Source: DASWHD01 sp036393335 (GTDB lineage: Bacteria > CG2-30-53-67 > CG2-30-70-394). From it: a DNA stretch of 43,163 nucleotides. The notes beneath the pieces were generated by a model that saw only the letters and a program-made list of their open reading frames with translations, was not told the origin of the DNA and did not search any database. A program made the translations under genes and the position numbers. The DNA is taken from the NCBI GenBank assembly GCA_036393335.1, contig DASWHD010000097.1, positions 1 through 43,163 on the forward strand, read 5' to 3'. Positions 32,132 to 40,493 of the stretch are shown here, piece after piece; the stretch's first letter is position 1, and the number at the start of each line of letters is the position of its first letter.

Positions 32132-32606
32132 GTCTCTCTCCTTAAATCTGGCTCAAGTTTCTCTCTAGGAGACCGAGCTAAGGGTTCGGGTTCGTTCGGT
32201 TCGTATGGGTCTCGAAGCGTTTCTCAGCAATTGGAATGCCAGTGCCCAGCGGTGCGTTCGTTGCGATTGGCAGGGCGTCGTGATCTCCATGGGTCAGGGC
32301 TCCTGGTCGCCAACAGGTGGGCTTTGCGGCTAGAAATCACATGATACTCGATCAAAATAGATAGATATTAATTATTGGTGGATTCATCTGAATGTCAAAT
32401 GTCTCGAATGTTTCACGAAGGCGTGTAGATTGGGTAAAAATTTTGCGTATCAAAAGGAGACGGTCGTTTGGGTGTGCCGTCTTAAAATGAGACGATGGTC
32501 GACCAGGGACCTTCGGGGGGAGTGCCGGGGATGCCGTATGGTGGGCTCCCCCGATCCGCGGTTGCCGGTTGCGGCACTGTGGCTTCCACCCTAGCCTCCC
32601 GGCGCC
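32132..32606. other. AT-rich intergenic region between PEP-CTERM gene 2 and the SLC13 permease gene
   Basis: 475 bases without a gene. The left part holds the sigma-54 site for the PEP-CTERM gene. From 32334 to about 32460 the DNA is strikingly AT-rich for this window (atagatagatattaattatt), suggesting promoters, DNA bending or a binding site for an H-NS-like or integration-host protein. A weak GG-N10-GC match to sigma-54 occurs on the plus strand at 32432-32447. A 35-codon frame at 32488 has no supporting feature. Confidence 0.5.
32226..32241 (-). promoter_or_regulatory. Sigma-54 (-24/-12) promoter of PEP-CTERM gene 2
   Basis: On the minus strand the site reads TGGCATTCCAATTGCT, matching TGGCAYRNNNNTTGCW at all core positions and spacing. 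Transcription would start near 32215, giving a leader of about 85 bases. Its agreement with the site before the other PEP-CTERM gene makes chance unlikely. Confidence 0.7.
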
Positions 32607-34391
32607 ATGACCCCGGAGATCGCCCTGGTCCTCGCTCTGTGTGTGGCATCGGTCGTGCTGTTCGCAACCGAGTGGTTGCCCTATGACCTGGTCGCGCTGC
32701 TGTTGATCTTGGTGCTGGGGCTGAGTGGCGTGCTCACGCCGAGCGAGGCCCTCGCCGGGTTCGCCAACCCGGCAGTGGTGACGGTGGGCGCCATGTTCAT
32801 CCTCGCCGCCGGGGTGCTACGCACGGGGGCCCTGGCCTTCGTCGAGCGGCGCATCGCCGAGGTCGCCGGGAGCTACACCGCCCTCCTGCTCCTCACCATG
32901 CTGCTCGTGGGGGCCGCCAGCGCGTTCGTCAACTCCACGCCGGTGGTGGTGGTCTTTCTCCCGGTGCTCCTCGGGATCGCCAACGAGCGAGGTTTATTGC
33001 CGTCGCGGCTGCTGATGCCGATCTCGTACGCGGCGATCCTCGGCGGGACCTGCACCTTGATCGGGACCTCCACCAACATCCTCGTCTCCGAGTTGGTAGC
33101 GGAGTTGGGCGCACCGCCGATCCAGATCTTCGAGCTCACTCCCGCGGGGCTGATTTTCGCCGCCATCGGCCTGGTCTACGTGCTGATCGCCGGGCCGCGG
33201 CTGTTGCCGCGCGTCGCGACAGTGACGTCGACCTTGGGCCTGGACCAGAAGCGCCACTACGTCTCCGAGATCCGTGTGGGCGCCGACTCCGATCTAGTAG
33301 GCAAGCCGTTGCGCAAGACGATCGCCGAGCGGTTTCCGCGCCTGCAGATCCTGGACATCGTGCGCGGTGGGGTCAGCCTGTGGACGGTGCCGCCACCGGT
33401 ACTGATCCAAGTAGGGGATTGTCTGGTGGTGCGCGGCGATCTCAACACCCTGCTCGAGGTGCACCAAGACGAGCGCGTCGAGCTGCTGCCCGGATTGCCG
33501 CGCAAGTCGCTGAAGTTCAACCTGCGCGAGATGATGCTCGCGGAGCTGGTGCTGACGCCGAACTCCCAGTTCCTCGGCCAGACTCTGGCGGAGGCCCAGT
33601 TCCAGCGGCGCCATCAACTCTACGTCATGGGGATCATGCGCCATGGGCGGCACATCCAGCGCAACGTCATCCACCAGCCCCTGATGCTCGGGGACATCCT
33701 GCTGGTCTTCGGGGAGTTCGCGGCCCTCGCGGCGGTGCAGGGGAGCCGCGACTTCCTGCGCATGGACGGGGTGCACGAGGCGTACGTCAACACGGCCAAG
33801 GCGCCGATCACCCTGGCGGTGATCCTGGCAGTGGTGGTGTGTCTCACCTTCCGCCTCCTGCCTCTGCCCCTGGTGGCGATCGCTGCGGCCGTCGGCCTTA
33901 TCCTCACCAACTGTATCTCCCTGGCGGACGCCTACCGTGCCATCCAGGGACGGATCCTGGTGCTCATCATCGGTACCCTCGCCCTGGGGCTGGCCATGGA
34001 GAAGACCGGCGCCGGTCAGTATCTGGCCCAGGGGCTGGTGGATTTTCTGGGGCCGCTGGGACCGGTCGCGGTAATCTCCGGGATCTATTTCCTTACCAGT
34101 CTCCTCACCGAGGTGATGAGCAACAACGCCAGCGCCGTGCTGCTCATCCCCATCGCCCTCGGGACGGCGGAGGCGATGGGACTCGCGTCGCGACCCTTCA
34201 TCATGGCGGTCCTGTTCGGCGCCTCCGCCTCGTTCGCGACGCCGATCGGCTACAAGACCAACACCCTGGTCTATGCGCCGGGTGGCTATCGTTACCGCGA
34301 TTTCATCAGGATGGGCGTGCCCTTGAAGCTGGCCCTGTGGGCCGTCGCGACCTGGCTGATCCCGCGCCTCTGGCCGCTTACCCACGAGTGA
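32607..34391 (+). CDS. SLC13/DASS-type permease with two RCK_C (TrkA-C) domains
   Basis: 594 residues. Two membrane halves (about 1-205 and 395-590) flank a cytoplasmic insert with two RCK_C domains: ISEIRV-type region SEIRVGADSDLVGKPL..GDCLVVRGD, and LAELVLTPNSQFLGQTL..GDILLVFGE. Transport motifs are SAFVNSTPVVVVFLPVL and GGTCTLIGTSTNILVSE in the first half, and TEVMSNNASAVLLIPIA with ATPIGYKTNTLVYAPGGY in the second. Relatives carry sulfate, dicarboxylates or other anions with sodium; RCK_C domains often bind small ligands that gate transport. Substrate not determinable here. Confidence 0.93.
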   Translation: MTPEIALVLALCVASVVLFATEWLPYDLVALLLILVLGLSGVLTPSEALAGFANPAVVTVGAMFILAAGVLRTGALAFVERRIAEVAGSYTALLLLTMLLVGAASAFVNSTPVVVVFLPVLLGIANERGLLPSRLLMPISYAAILGGTCTLIGTSTNILVSELVAELGAPPIQIFELTPAGLIFAAIGLVYVLIAGPRLLPRVATVTSTLGLDQKRHYVSEIRVGADSDLVGKPLRKTIAERFPRLQILDIVRGGVSLWTVPPPVLIQVGDCLVVRGDLNTLLEVHQDERVELLPGLPRKSLKFNLREMMLAELVLTPNSQFLGQTLAEAQFQRRHQLYVMGIMRHGRHIQRNVIHQPLMLGDILLVFGEFAALAAVQGSRDFLRMDGVHEAYVNTAKAPITLAVILAVVVCLTFRLLPLPLVAIAAAVGLILTNCISLADAYRAIQGRILVLIIGTLALGLAMEKTGAGQYLAQGLVDFLGPLGPVAVISGIYFLTSLLTEVMSNNASAVLLIPIALGTAEAMGLASRPFIMAVLFGASASFATPIGYKTNTLVYAPGGYRYRDFIRMGVPLKLALWAVATWLIPRLWPLTHE

Positions 34392-34590
34392 CGACCGGGT
34401 CCACCCGTATTGCGCATGCGTGGGCGCTCTCCGGGTCGTGGTGAGAAATGCCGGCTGCCCGTCGTTGGCGTGGTTGCCGGGGCTTTGTTAGCGTCTCCGT
34501 CCGCGACTCTTTTTAACTCCCACTTTCGGCGTTGGCGAAATCTGCCTATCCCTCAGCTCAGCGAACCCGGGACATCGAGGTGCAACTGGG

Positions 34591-34680
34591 ATCACGAAAA
34601 CACGAAACGGATGAAGGCACGAAATCGGCCTTTTCATGCCGTTCGCGTTTTTCCCGGTTTCGTGCCTTCGTGTTCCTTCT
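34591..34680. repeat. Inverted repeat built on GAAGGCACGAAA
   Basis: gaaggcacgaaatcg (34613-34627) is followed by its inverted copy with one mismatch (34655-34669), embedded in further ACGAAA/TTTCGTG units (acgaaaacacgaaacgg upstream, cttcgtgttccttcttc downstream). It resembles the dispersed CACGAA palindromes seen in many environmental genomes. It sits in the 344-base gap between the SLC13 and YhhQ-type genes; a fragment of the MITE-like end (tggtgagaaatgccgg) occurs near 34439-34454 in the same gap. Confidence 0.6.
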
Positions 34681-34735
34681 TCTCACCGGGTGGGTGGGAT
34701 GCGAGCTCGGGGCGTAGGCGGGCACCAAAGACACC

Positions 34736-35509
34736 ATGAGCGACGGCCACATCCCCCACCAGCCCCTGCCGCGCTACGAGGTGCCGTACGTGCTCCTCGC
34801 CTGCATCTTCGTCGTGATGTTGATCCTCACCAACATCATCGGGGTGAAGCTCTTCTACGCCTTCCCGAAGACCTTCCCCACCGGGCTGTTCGGCGAGCCG
34901 TTCACCCTCACCTCCGGGATCATCACCTACCCCATCACCTTCCTATGTACCGACATCGTCAGTGAGATCTACGGCAAGCGGCGTGCCGACCTGATGGTGT
35001 TCGTCGGCTTCGTCATGTCATTCGTGATGCTCGCCCTCGTCCTGCTGGTGATGGCCCTGCCCGGCTCCCCGGTGTGGGTGAACGCCAGGTTCGGCTACCA
35101 GTCGGTGGCGGAGATGCAGAACGCCTTCGAGTCGGTGATGACCTTGCCGGGGACGCTGATCTTCGGCTCCATGCTCGCCTACATGGTGGCGCAGCTCACC
35201 GACAACCGCCTGTTCCACTTCTGGCGCCGCGTCACCCGCGGCAGGCATCTGTGGGTGCGGAACAACGGCTCGACCATCCTCAGCCAGCTCGTCGACACGG
35301 TCATCGTCAACACGATCTTCCTCGGCTTCGGCCTGCACCTCCCGCCCGTGGTGATGGCGAAGATCATCGTCTCCAACTACCTCTTCAAGCTGGTGATCGC
35401 GTTGCTCGACACGCCGTTTTGTTACGCCGGGGTCTACCTGGTGAAGCGTTTCCTCGGCGTGGGCTGGCGCCAGGAGGTGCATGCCGAGCTCGCGGCGGAG
35501 AGCGCCTGA
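34736..35509 (+). CDS. yhhQ: Queuosine precursor transporter (YhhQ / VUT family)
   Basis: 257 residues with six predicted membrane spans. Family features are LILTNIIGVKLFY, the ITYPITFLCTDIVSEIYGKRRA block, VSNYLFKLVIALLDTPFCYA, and the polar LRNNGST-like segment RNNGSTILSQLVDTVIVNTIF. YhhQ imports preQ0/preQ1 for tRNA queuosine synthesis in E. coli. Salvage or pathway genes are absent here. The ATG at 34736 is supported by the start of the hydrophobic pattern. The gene lies in the same direction as its neighbours but across long repeat-filled gaps, so it is probably transcribed alone. Confidence 0.92.
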   Translation: MSDGHIPHQPLPRYEVPYVLLACIFVVMLILTNIIGVKLFYAFPKTFPTGLFGEPFTLTSGIITYPITFLCTDIVSEIYGKRRADLMVFVGFVMSFVMLALVLLVMALPGSPVWVNARFGYQSVAEMQNAFESVMTLPGTLIFGSMLAYMVAQLTDNRLFHFWRRVTRGRHLWVRNNGSTILSQLVDTVIVNTIFLGFGLHLPPVVMAKIIVSNYLFKLVIALLDTPFCYAGVYLVKRFLGVGWRQEVHAELAAESA

Positions 35510-35541
35510 CGGAGGTCTGTTCCATGGCCACCTCGTCCGAG

Positions 35542-35719
35542 GTAGGAGCCGGTTGCACCGGCGACCCGCGCCCTCCGCGCGGCCGGCCCTCTCGGGCCGG
35601 AATCGCCGAAGGGATTCGGCTCCTACCGCGGGCCGGCCAGGATCTACGGCCACTTGCACGGGCTCGCGAACGGTTCGGGTTGGCGTTGGCCGTCGCTTCG
35701 CGAGCAAGCTCGCACCTAC
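35542..35719. repeat. Composite repeat: REP pair, MITE-like fragment, and another REP
   Basis: gtaggagccggttgcaccgg (35542-35561) and gggattcggctcctac (35611-35626) form an REP pair like that at 28916-28990. Directly after it, CCAGGATCTACGGCCACTTGCACGGGCTCGC (35638-35668), quoted here as blocks, matches the interior of the elements at 3296 and 28848. Then gaacggttcgggtt (35669-35682) and cttcgcgagcaagctcgcac (35696-35715) match the REP pattern found at 13481-13536. So three repeat modules are joined in one 178-base piece between the YhhQ-type and dehydrogenase genes. Confidence 0.8.
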
Positions 35720-35739
35720 AACAAGAGAGGAGACCCACC

Positions 35740-37104
35740 ATGGCCATCGAGACCCGCAACCCCGCCACCGGTGAGCTGCTCGAACGGTTTGCCGAGTGGC
35801 CCCCGGAGCAAGTCGACGAGACGATCGCCGCCACCCACCGCGCGGCCACCGCCTGGCGCGCGGTGCCCCTGGCGGAGCGCGCGCGCCTGATGCGCCGCGC
35901 CGCGGAGGTTCTCCGGGCGGGCAAGGAAGAGTACGCCCATACCATGACCGTGGAGATGGGGAAACCGATCCGTGAGGCGCGGGCGGAGGTCGAGAAGTGC
36001 GCCTGGGCCTGCGAGTACTACGCGGACACGGCGGCGGACCATCTCGCCCCAGAGGAGGCGCACAGCGACGGCAGCAAGGCGTACGTGCGCTTCGACCCGA
36101 TCGGCATCGTGCTGGCGGTGATGCCGTGGAATTTCCCCTTCTGGCAGGTCTTCCGCTTCGCCGCTCCGGCCCTCATGGCGGGTAACGCAGGCCTGCTGAA
36201 GCACGCCTCCAACGTGCCGCGCTGTGCCCTGGCCATCGAGGAGGTGTTCCGCGATGCCGGCTTCCCCGTGGACTTGTTCCGTGCCCTGATCATCGGTTCG
36301 GGCCCGGTCGCGGCCCTGATCGACGACCCGCGGGTGAAGGCGGTCACCCTCACCGGCAGCGACTTCGCCGGCCGCAGGGTCGGAGAGCGGACCGGCGCGG
36401 CGATCAAGAAGAGCGTGCTGGAGCTGGGTGGCTCCGACCCGTTCGTGGTCCTGGAGGATGCGGAGCTGGAGCAGTGCTGCGCCGTGGCCGCCACGGCCCG
36501 TTGCATCAACAACGGCCAGAGCTGTATTGCCGCCAAGCGGTTCATCGTGGTGCGCGGGCGCCTGGCGGAGTTTCTGGAGCGGTTCCAGACGCAGATGGAG
36601 TCGCTGGTGATGGGCGATCCCCTCGACGAGGCGACGAACATCGGCCCCATGGCGCGGGTCGACCTCCGGGATGAGCTGCACGGCCAGGTGACCCGCTCCA
36701 TCGCCGCCGGTGCGCACTTGGTGACCGGTGGGCAGGTGCCAGATGGCCCGGGCGCCTTCTACCCGCCGACCATCCTGGCCGACGTCGCCCCCGGACAGCC
36801 GGCCTATGACGAGGAGCTGTTCGGGCCGGTGGCGGCGGTCATCGCGGCCGCCGACGAGGCGGATGCCGTACGCATCGCCAACGACACGCCATTCGGCCTC
36901 GGGGCGAGCCTGTGGACCGCGGACACCGCGCGCGGCGAGCGGCTGGCGGCGCAGATCGACGCCGGCTCGGTGTTCATCAATGGCATGGTGAAGTCCGATC
37001 CGCGCCTGCCCTTCGGTGGGGTGAAGGCGTCCGGTTACGGACGCGAGCTGGCCCGCTTCGGCATCCGCGAGTTCGTCAACGTCAAGACGGTGTGGGTACG
37101 GTAG
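35740..37104 (+). CDS. NAD(P)-dependent aldehyde dehydrogenase, succinate-semialdehyde type
   Basis: 454 residues from the ATG at 35740, preceded by GAGAGGAGA; the frame stays open far upstream through repeat DNA. Motifs are AVMPWNFPFWQVFRFAAPAL, LTGSDFAGRRVGERTG, LELGGSDPFVVL (catalytic Glu) and NNGQSCIAAKRFIV (catalytic Cys). C-terminal ELFGPVAAVIAA and KSDPRLPFGGVKASGYGREL complete the family. Closest in pattern to Sad/GabD-type succinate-semialdehyde dehydrogenases, which oxidise the semialdehyde to succinate. Substrate is inferred from general similarity only. Confidence 0.9.
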   Translation: MAIETRNPATGELLERFAEWPPEQVDETIAATHRAATAWRAVPLAERARLMRRAAEVLRAGKEEYAHTMTVEMGKPIREARAEVEKCAWACEYYADTAADHLAPEEAHSDGSKAYVRFDPIGIVLAVMPWNFPFWQVFRFAAPALMAGNAGLLKHASNVPRCALAIEEVFRDAGFPVDLFRALIIGSGPVAALIDDPRVKAVTLTGSDFAGRRVGERTGAAIKKSVLELGGSDPFVVLEDAELEQCCAVAATARCINNGQSCIAAKRFIVVRGRLAEFLERFQTQMESLVMGDPLDEATNIGPMARVDLRDELHGQVTRSIAAGAHLVTGGQVPDGPGAFYPPTILADVAPGQPAYDEELFGPVAAVIAAADEADAVRIANDTPFGLGASLWTADTARGERLAAQIDAGSVFINGMVKSDPRLPFGGVKASGYGRELARFGIREFVNVKTVWVR

Positions 37105-37148
37105 GTGAAGGGGGGAGGAAGAGGCGTCTCCGACCAGCCGCAGGAATT

Positions 37149-37252
37149 TCCCCCTCCCTCCGGGAGGGGGCCAGGGGGAGGGCGCATGGGCATGCGACCC
37201 CCCCGGTTCCCCACGCCCCCACCCCGGCCCTCCCCCGGTGGGGGAGGGGGGC
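37149..37252. repeat. CCCTCCCCC palindromic repeat, copy 1
   Basis: Two nearly palindromic halves, ccctccctccgggaggggg at 37153-37171 and ccctcccccggtgggggagg at 37228-37247, flank about 55 variable bases. The left half continues CCAGGGGGAGGGCGCATG and the right is preceded by CGCCCCCACCCCGG. The same order recurs at 40326-40450, and inverted at 42346-42447. It can form two GC-rich hairpins. It lies between the convergent dehydrogenase and glutaredoxin genes and may end both transcripts. Confidence 0.85.
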
Positions 37253-37333
37253 GTCCGACCGTGCGCGCCAGCTTATGCGCCGCCTCGTGGGAGGGGCGGA
37301 AGGGGCCGGGGTGCTGCAACGCCGCCGCCGCGG

Positions 37334-37603
37334 TTACCCCTCGGCGGAGGCCATCAACAGTGCGTCGAGCAGGCCCTTCGCCTCCAGGGCATAGAGATCG
37401 TCACTCCCGCCGACCGGCACGCCGTCGATGAAGATCTGCGGTACGGTGCGCCGGCCGCCGGTGCGCTCCACCATCGCCTGGCGCAGGTCCGGGTCGGCGC
37501 CGACGTCGATCTCGTCGTAGCTGATCCCTTTCTTCCGGAGCAGGGCCTTGGCCCGATCACAGAAGGGGCAGATCGCGGTCGTATAGATCTCTACCTTGGC
37601 CAT
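37334..37603 (-). CDS. grxC: Glutaredoxin 3 (GrxC type)
   Basis: 89 residues, the normal size for GrxC. It starts MAKVEIYTTAICPFCDRAK with the dithiol active site CPFC at residues 12-15. VPQIFIDGVPVGGSDDLYAL holds the cis-Pro and glutathione-binding GG. It reduces glutathione-mixed disulphides in the cytoplasm. The ATG at 37603 follows AGGAGGAGT on the coding strand. Single gene, divergent from the Spy-like gene at 37688. Confidence 0.95.
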   Translation of the reverse strand: MAKVEIYTTAICPFCDRAKALLRKKGISYDEIDVGADPDLRQAMVERTGGRRTVPQIFIDGVPVGGSDDLYALEAKGLLDALLMASAEG

Positions 37604-37687
37604 TGTCTCAACTCCTCCTAATATCCGGCGCCAGTCTATAGCGCCCCGCGGACAAGCCGTAGGGTGATTCCTTTTCTGGGAGCCAGC

Positions 37688-38197
37688 ATGAACCGCCTTC
37701 TCGTCCTTTCCACTTTTTTGTTCACCCTCGTCATCGCGGTGCCGGCAGGGGCCGAGCGTAACCCAGGCGGCTGCGGCAAACAGCCCGGTTGCGGTGCCGG
37801 ACCGTGTGCCATGGGGGCGGCGGGTACGGTCTTCGGGGTGCAAGGGGACTACTATTTCACGGCGTTGATCAATGCCAAGGAGATCGGCCTGGCCGACGAC
37901 CAAGTCGCGGCGCTGAAAAAGCGGTACTTCGCTAACCGCAAGCAGCTCGACGGCTTAACGGAGAAGATGCAGGACGCCCAGCGGCGTCTCGAGGCACTGC
38001 TCGCTGACGGCGGCACGGACCAGGAGCAGGTCCAGAACGTCCTGGCAGAGATGGGCCGGCTGAAGGGGGAAATGCGCGTCAACATCCAGCAGACCGTGGA
38101 GGACGGGCAAGGCCTCCTCACCGAGGCACAGCGCCACAAGCTGTGGCAGATCGTCAGCGGTGCATCCCCCGTGGACGACCACAAGACTGCGTCGTAA
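37688..38197 (+). CDS. Periplasmic Spy/CpxP-like protein with Cys-rich N-terminus
   Basis: 169 residues from the ATG at 37688, with a signal peptide cleaved near PAGAER. The mature N-terminus is Gly/Cys-rich (NPGGCGKQPGCGAGPCAMG; three cysteines), which could bind metal. The remainder is a long helical hairpin (LINAKEIGLADDQVAALKKR, LTEKMQDAQRRLEALL, EMGRLKGEMRVNIQQTVED) ending in LTEAQRHKLWQI, typical of Spy, CpxP and CnrX-type proteins. Possible periplasmic chaperone or metal sensor. A CpxP-like LTxxQ motif appears as LTEAQ near the end. No regulator lies beside it. Confidence 0.8.
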   Translation: MNRLLVLSTFLFTLVIAVPAGAERNPGGCGKQPGCGAGPCAMGAAGTVFGVQGDYYFTALINAKEIGLADDQVAALKKRYFANRKQLDGLTEKMQDAQRRLEALLADGGTDQEQVQNVLAEMGRLKGEMRVNIQQTVEDGQGLLTEAQRHKLWQIVSGASPVDDHKTAS

Positions 38198-38448
38198 TCG
38201 GCGCCGGCTTGGCTTCTCGGAGCACGTGGGACGGTTTCTGCCCGCCCGTGCAGGGGGACGGCATGCCGTGCCCCTACGGTGGGTCTGCCGTGAGGGCGAC
38301 GGGATTCCGCATGGCGACGGGCGAAGCCCGACCTGATATGGAGGGGGACGCCACGCGCCCCCCCTGCCTGACGGCAGGCAGGTCTCGCCACCCGGCACAG
38401 GTCCGGGTGACTTCACCCCCCGTGGATGGCAGGCTCGCGCCCGCCATC

Positions 38449-38481
38449 AGACCGTAGGTCGCGTCCCGCGACCTACGGTCT
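38449..38481. terminator. Palindromic hairpin between convergent genes
   Basis: A perfect 15-bp inverted repeat (38449-38463 agaccgtaggtcgcg, 38467-38481) with loop TCC, overlapping the ABC exporter stop codon at 38480-38482. It can form a strong hairpin on either strand but has no T-run. The rest of the 282-base gap contains a small cctgcc/ggcagg hairpin and no gene. Confidence 0.6.
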
Positions 38482-40282
38482 ACCCAGCCCCGTTCTCCTG
38501 TAGCCGGTAGATCCGGGCGAAATCGCCTTCTGCGGCCAGCAGGGTGGCAGGGCTGCCCTCCTCTACCTTCCGTCCCCGCTCCAGAACCACCACGCGGTCG
38601 GCGTGGAGCACCGTCTGCAGACGGTGGGCGATGATCAACACCGTGCGGCCCCGGGCCGCCACGTCGAGGGCGTGCTGGATGAGGCGCTCGGAGTTGCGGT
38701 CGATGGAGGCAGTCGCCTCATCGAGGACCAGCAGGTCCGGGTCGTAGAGCAGGAAGCGAGCGAAGGCGACGAGCTGCCGCTCCCCGAGGGAGAGGCGGCT
38801 GCCGCGCTCGCCCACCCGCGTCGCCAGCCCCGCCGGCAGACGCGCGACGGCCTCGTCCAGCCCTACCTGGCGCAGTACCGCTGCCAGACGCTCGTCGTCG
38901 ATTTCCTGAAAGAGGCAGAGGTTCTCCCTCAGGGTGGCGTCGAACAGGAAGACCTCCTGGCCGATCAAGCCGATGCGCCGGCGCAGGTACTCCTTGGGGT
39001 AGTCGGCCAGGGGCCGGCCGTCGATCGCGATCCGGCCGCCAGTGGGCTCGAAGAAGCGCTGCAGGAGGCTCGCCACGGTGGACTTGCCGGCGCCGGTCGG
39101 CCCGACCAGGGCCACCACCTCGCCCGGGGCGATGGCCAGATCGAGACCGCGCAGGGCGTCGACCCCGCCGTCGTACCTGTGGTGGACCGCGTGAAACTCG
39201 ATGCGCCCGGCGAGCCGCTCCGGCAGGTCCGCGGGCCACTCCGCCGGGCGCCAGCCGACCTCGGGGGGCTCGTCGAAGAGGCGGAAGATCCGCTCCGCCG
39301 AGGCCATGGCGGTCTGAAAGAGGTTGTACTTCTCGATGATCCCGCGCACCGGGTTGAACAGGTGCTGGGTGTAGGTGATGAACGCCACCAGGGTGCCGAC
39401 GGTGATCACCCCGCCGTGGACCCGCCAGCCGCCGATCAGCAGGATGGCGGCCACCGTGCCCCCGGCGCAGATCTGTACCACCGGCTGGAGCAGGGCGTTG
39501 TAGCGCACCCCGCGGATCTGGGCGTCGCGGTACGCCGCGTTGAGCTCCGTGAAGCGCCGCGCCTCCGCCTCCTGGCGGCCGAAGAGCTGCACCACGCGCA
39601 TGCCGGGGATCAGCTCGCCGAGGGCCGCATTGATGCGCGCCAGGCGTCCCTTCACGTCGCGGAACACGAAGCGGATACGGCGGCCGAAGAAGATCGTCAC
39701 CCCGGCCACCACCGGGAAGAGGACGAAGCCGAGGGCGGCCAGCACCGGGTCGAGGAAAAACAGGGTGGCGCTCACCGAGAGGACCACCACCAGGTTCACC
39801 ACCACGCCCATCACGTCTGGGGAGAACAGCTCGCCGAGGGAGGCGATGTCGTTGGTCAGGCGGGTGACCAGCCGGCCGACCGGATTACGGTCGAAGAACT
39901 CGACCGGCAGGGACTGCACCCGGTGAAAGAGGTCCATGCGCAGGTCGTGCAGCACCCCCTGGCCGAGGCGGGTGAAGAGATAGCCTTCGGCGGTGGCCGA
40001 GATGGTGCGCACCCCCTGCACCGCCAGCATGAGCAGGGCGAAGTGCAGCAGGGCACCGCGATCCCGCGCCACCAGCCCCGCGTCCACCGCCCGACCTAGG
40101 AGCCACGGGCCGGCGGTCACCGTGCCGGCGGAAAAGACGATCATCGCCGTGCAGGTGAGAAACAGTGCCCGCCGCGGTCGCAGATACGCCACCATGCGGC
40201 GCACGATCGCCAGATCGGGCGGCCGGTCGGCGACCGAGTCCTCGTGGAGGAATGCATCCGCTGTGGTGGAAGAGTGGCGCAT
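38480..40282 (-). CDS. mdlB: ABC exporter half-transporter, MdlB-like
   Basis: 600 residues: N-terminal six-span membrane domain (about 30-330; LPVEFFDRNPVGRLVTRLTND marks the first cytoplasmic loop) and C-terminal ATPase. Walker A GPTGAGKST, Q-loop IGQEVFLFD, Walker B DLLVLDEATASID with the catalytic Glu. The ABC signature is degenerate: RLSLGERQL rather than LSGGQ. The partner gene (40494-42248) has the opposite defect, as in heterodimeric exporters with one working ATP site. Probably exports a lipid or drug-like compound; the substrate is unknown. Confidence 0.9.
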   Translation of the reverse strand: MRHSSTTADAFLHEDSVADRPPDLAIVRRMVAYLRPRRALFLTCTAMIVFSAGTVTAGPWLLGRAVDAGLVARDRGALLHFALLMLAVQGVRTISATAEGYLFTRLGQGVLHDLRMDLFHRVQSLPVEFFDRNPVGRLVTRLTNDIASLGELFSPDVMGVVVNLVVVLSVSATLFFLDPVLAALGFVLFPVVAGVTIFFGRRIRFVFRDVKGRLARINAALGELIPGMRVVQLFGRQEAEARRFTELNAAYRDAQIRGVRYNALLQPVVQICAGGTVAAILLIGGWRVHGGVITVGTLVAFITYTQHLFNPVRGIIEKYNLFQTAMASAERIFRLFDEPPEVGWRPAEWPADLPERLAGRIEFHAVHHRYDGGVDALRGLDLAIAPGEVVALVGPTGAGKSTVASLLQRFFEPTGGRIAIDGRPLADYPKEYLRRRIGLIGQEVFLFDATLRENLCLFQEIDDERLAAVLRQVGLDEAVARLPAGLATRVGERGSRLSLGERQLVAFARFLLYDPDLLVLDEATASIDRNSERLIQHALDVAARGRTVLIIAHRLQTVLHADRVVVLERGRKVEEGSPATLLAAEGDFARIYRLQENGAG

Positions 40283-40325
40283 GCGAGAAATGGAGGTCAG
40301 GGGTCAGGGGTCGGCGCTGAGCAGA

Positions 40326-40450
40326 TCCCCCCTCCCCCCGGGAGGGGGCCAGGGGGAGGGCGTGTGGTCCAGGCGACGCAGCGAGTAGTGCACCCGACGC
40401 GCAGCTCGTTCCCATCGCCCCCACCCCGTCCCTCCCCCGGAGGGGGAGGG
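40326..40450. repeat. CCCTCCCCC palindromic repeat, copy 2
   Basis: Left half cccccctccccccgggaggg (40327-40346) leading into GGGCCAGGGGGAGGGCG, right half ccctcccccggagggggagg (40430-40449), with the same block order as copy 1. It sits in the 211-base gap between the two co-directional ABC exporter genes, so any hairpin would form in the middle of their shared mRNA. Confidence 0.85.
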
Positions 40451-40493
40451 AGACAGTCACCGAACCGTTCGTAGGTGGAGCAATGGCATCGGC

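Noticed and set aside
32432..32447. Sigma-54 promoter for the SLC13 permease gene (GGGTAAAAATTTTGCG)
   Set aside because: The GG and GC cores have the right spacing, but other -24 positions do not match, and it lies in AT-rich DNA where chance matches are likely.
32488..32595. A 35-codon open frame upstream of the SLC13 permease
   Set aside because: No ribosome site, signal or recognisable composition; it ends just before the permease start and may be chance.
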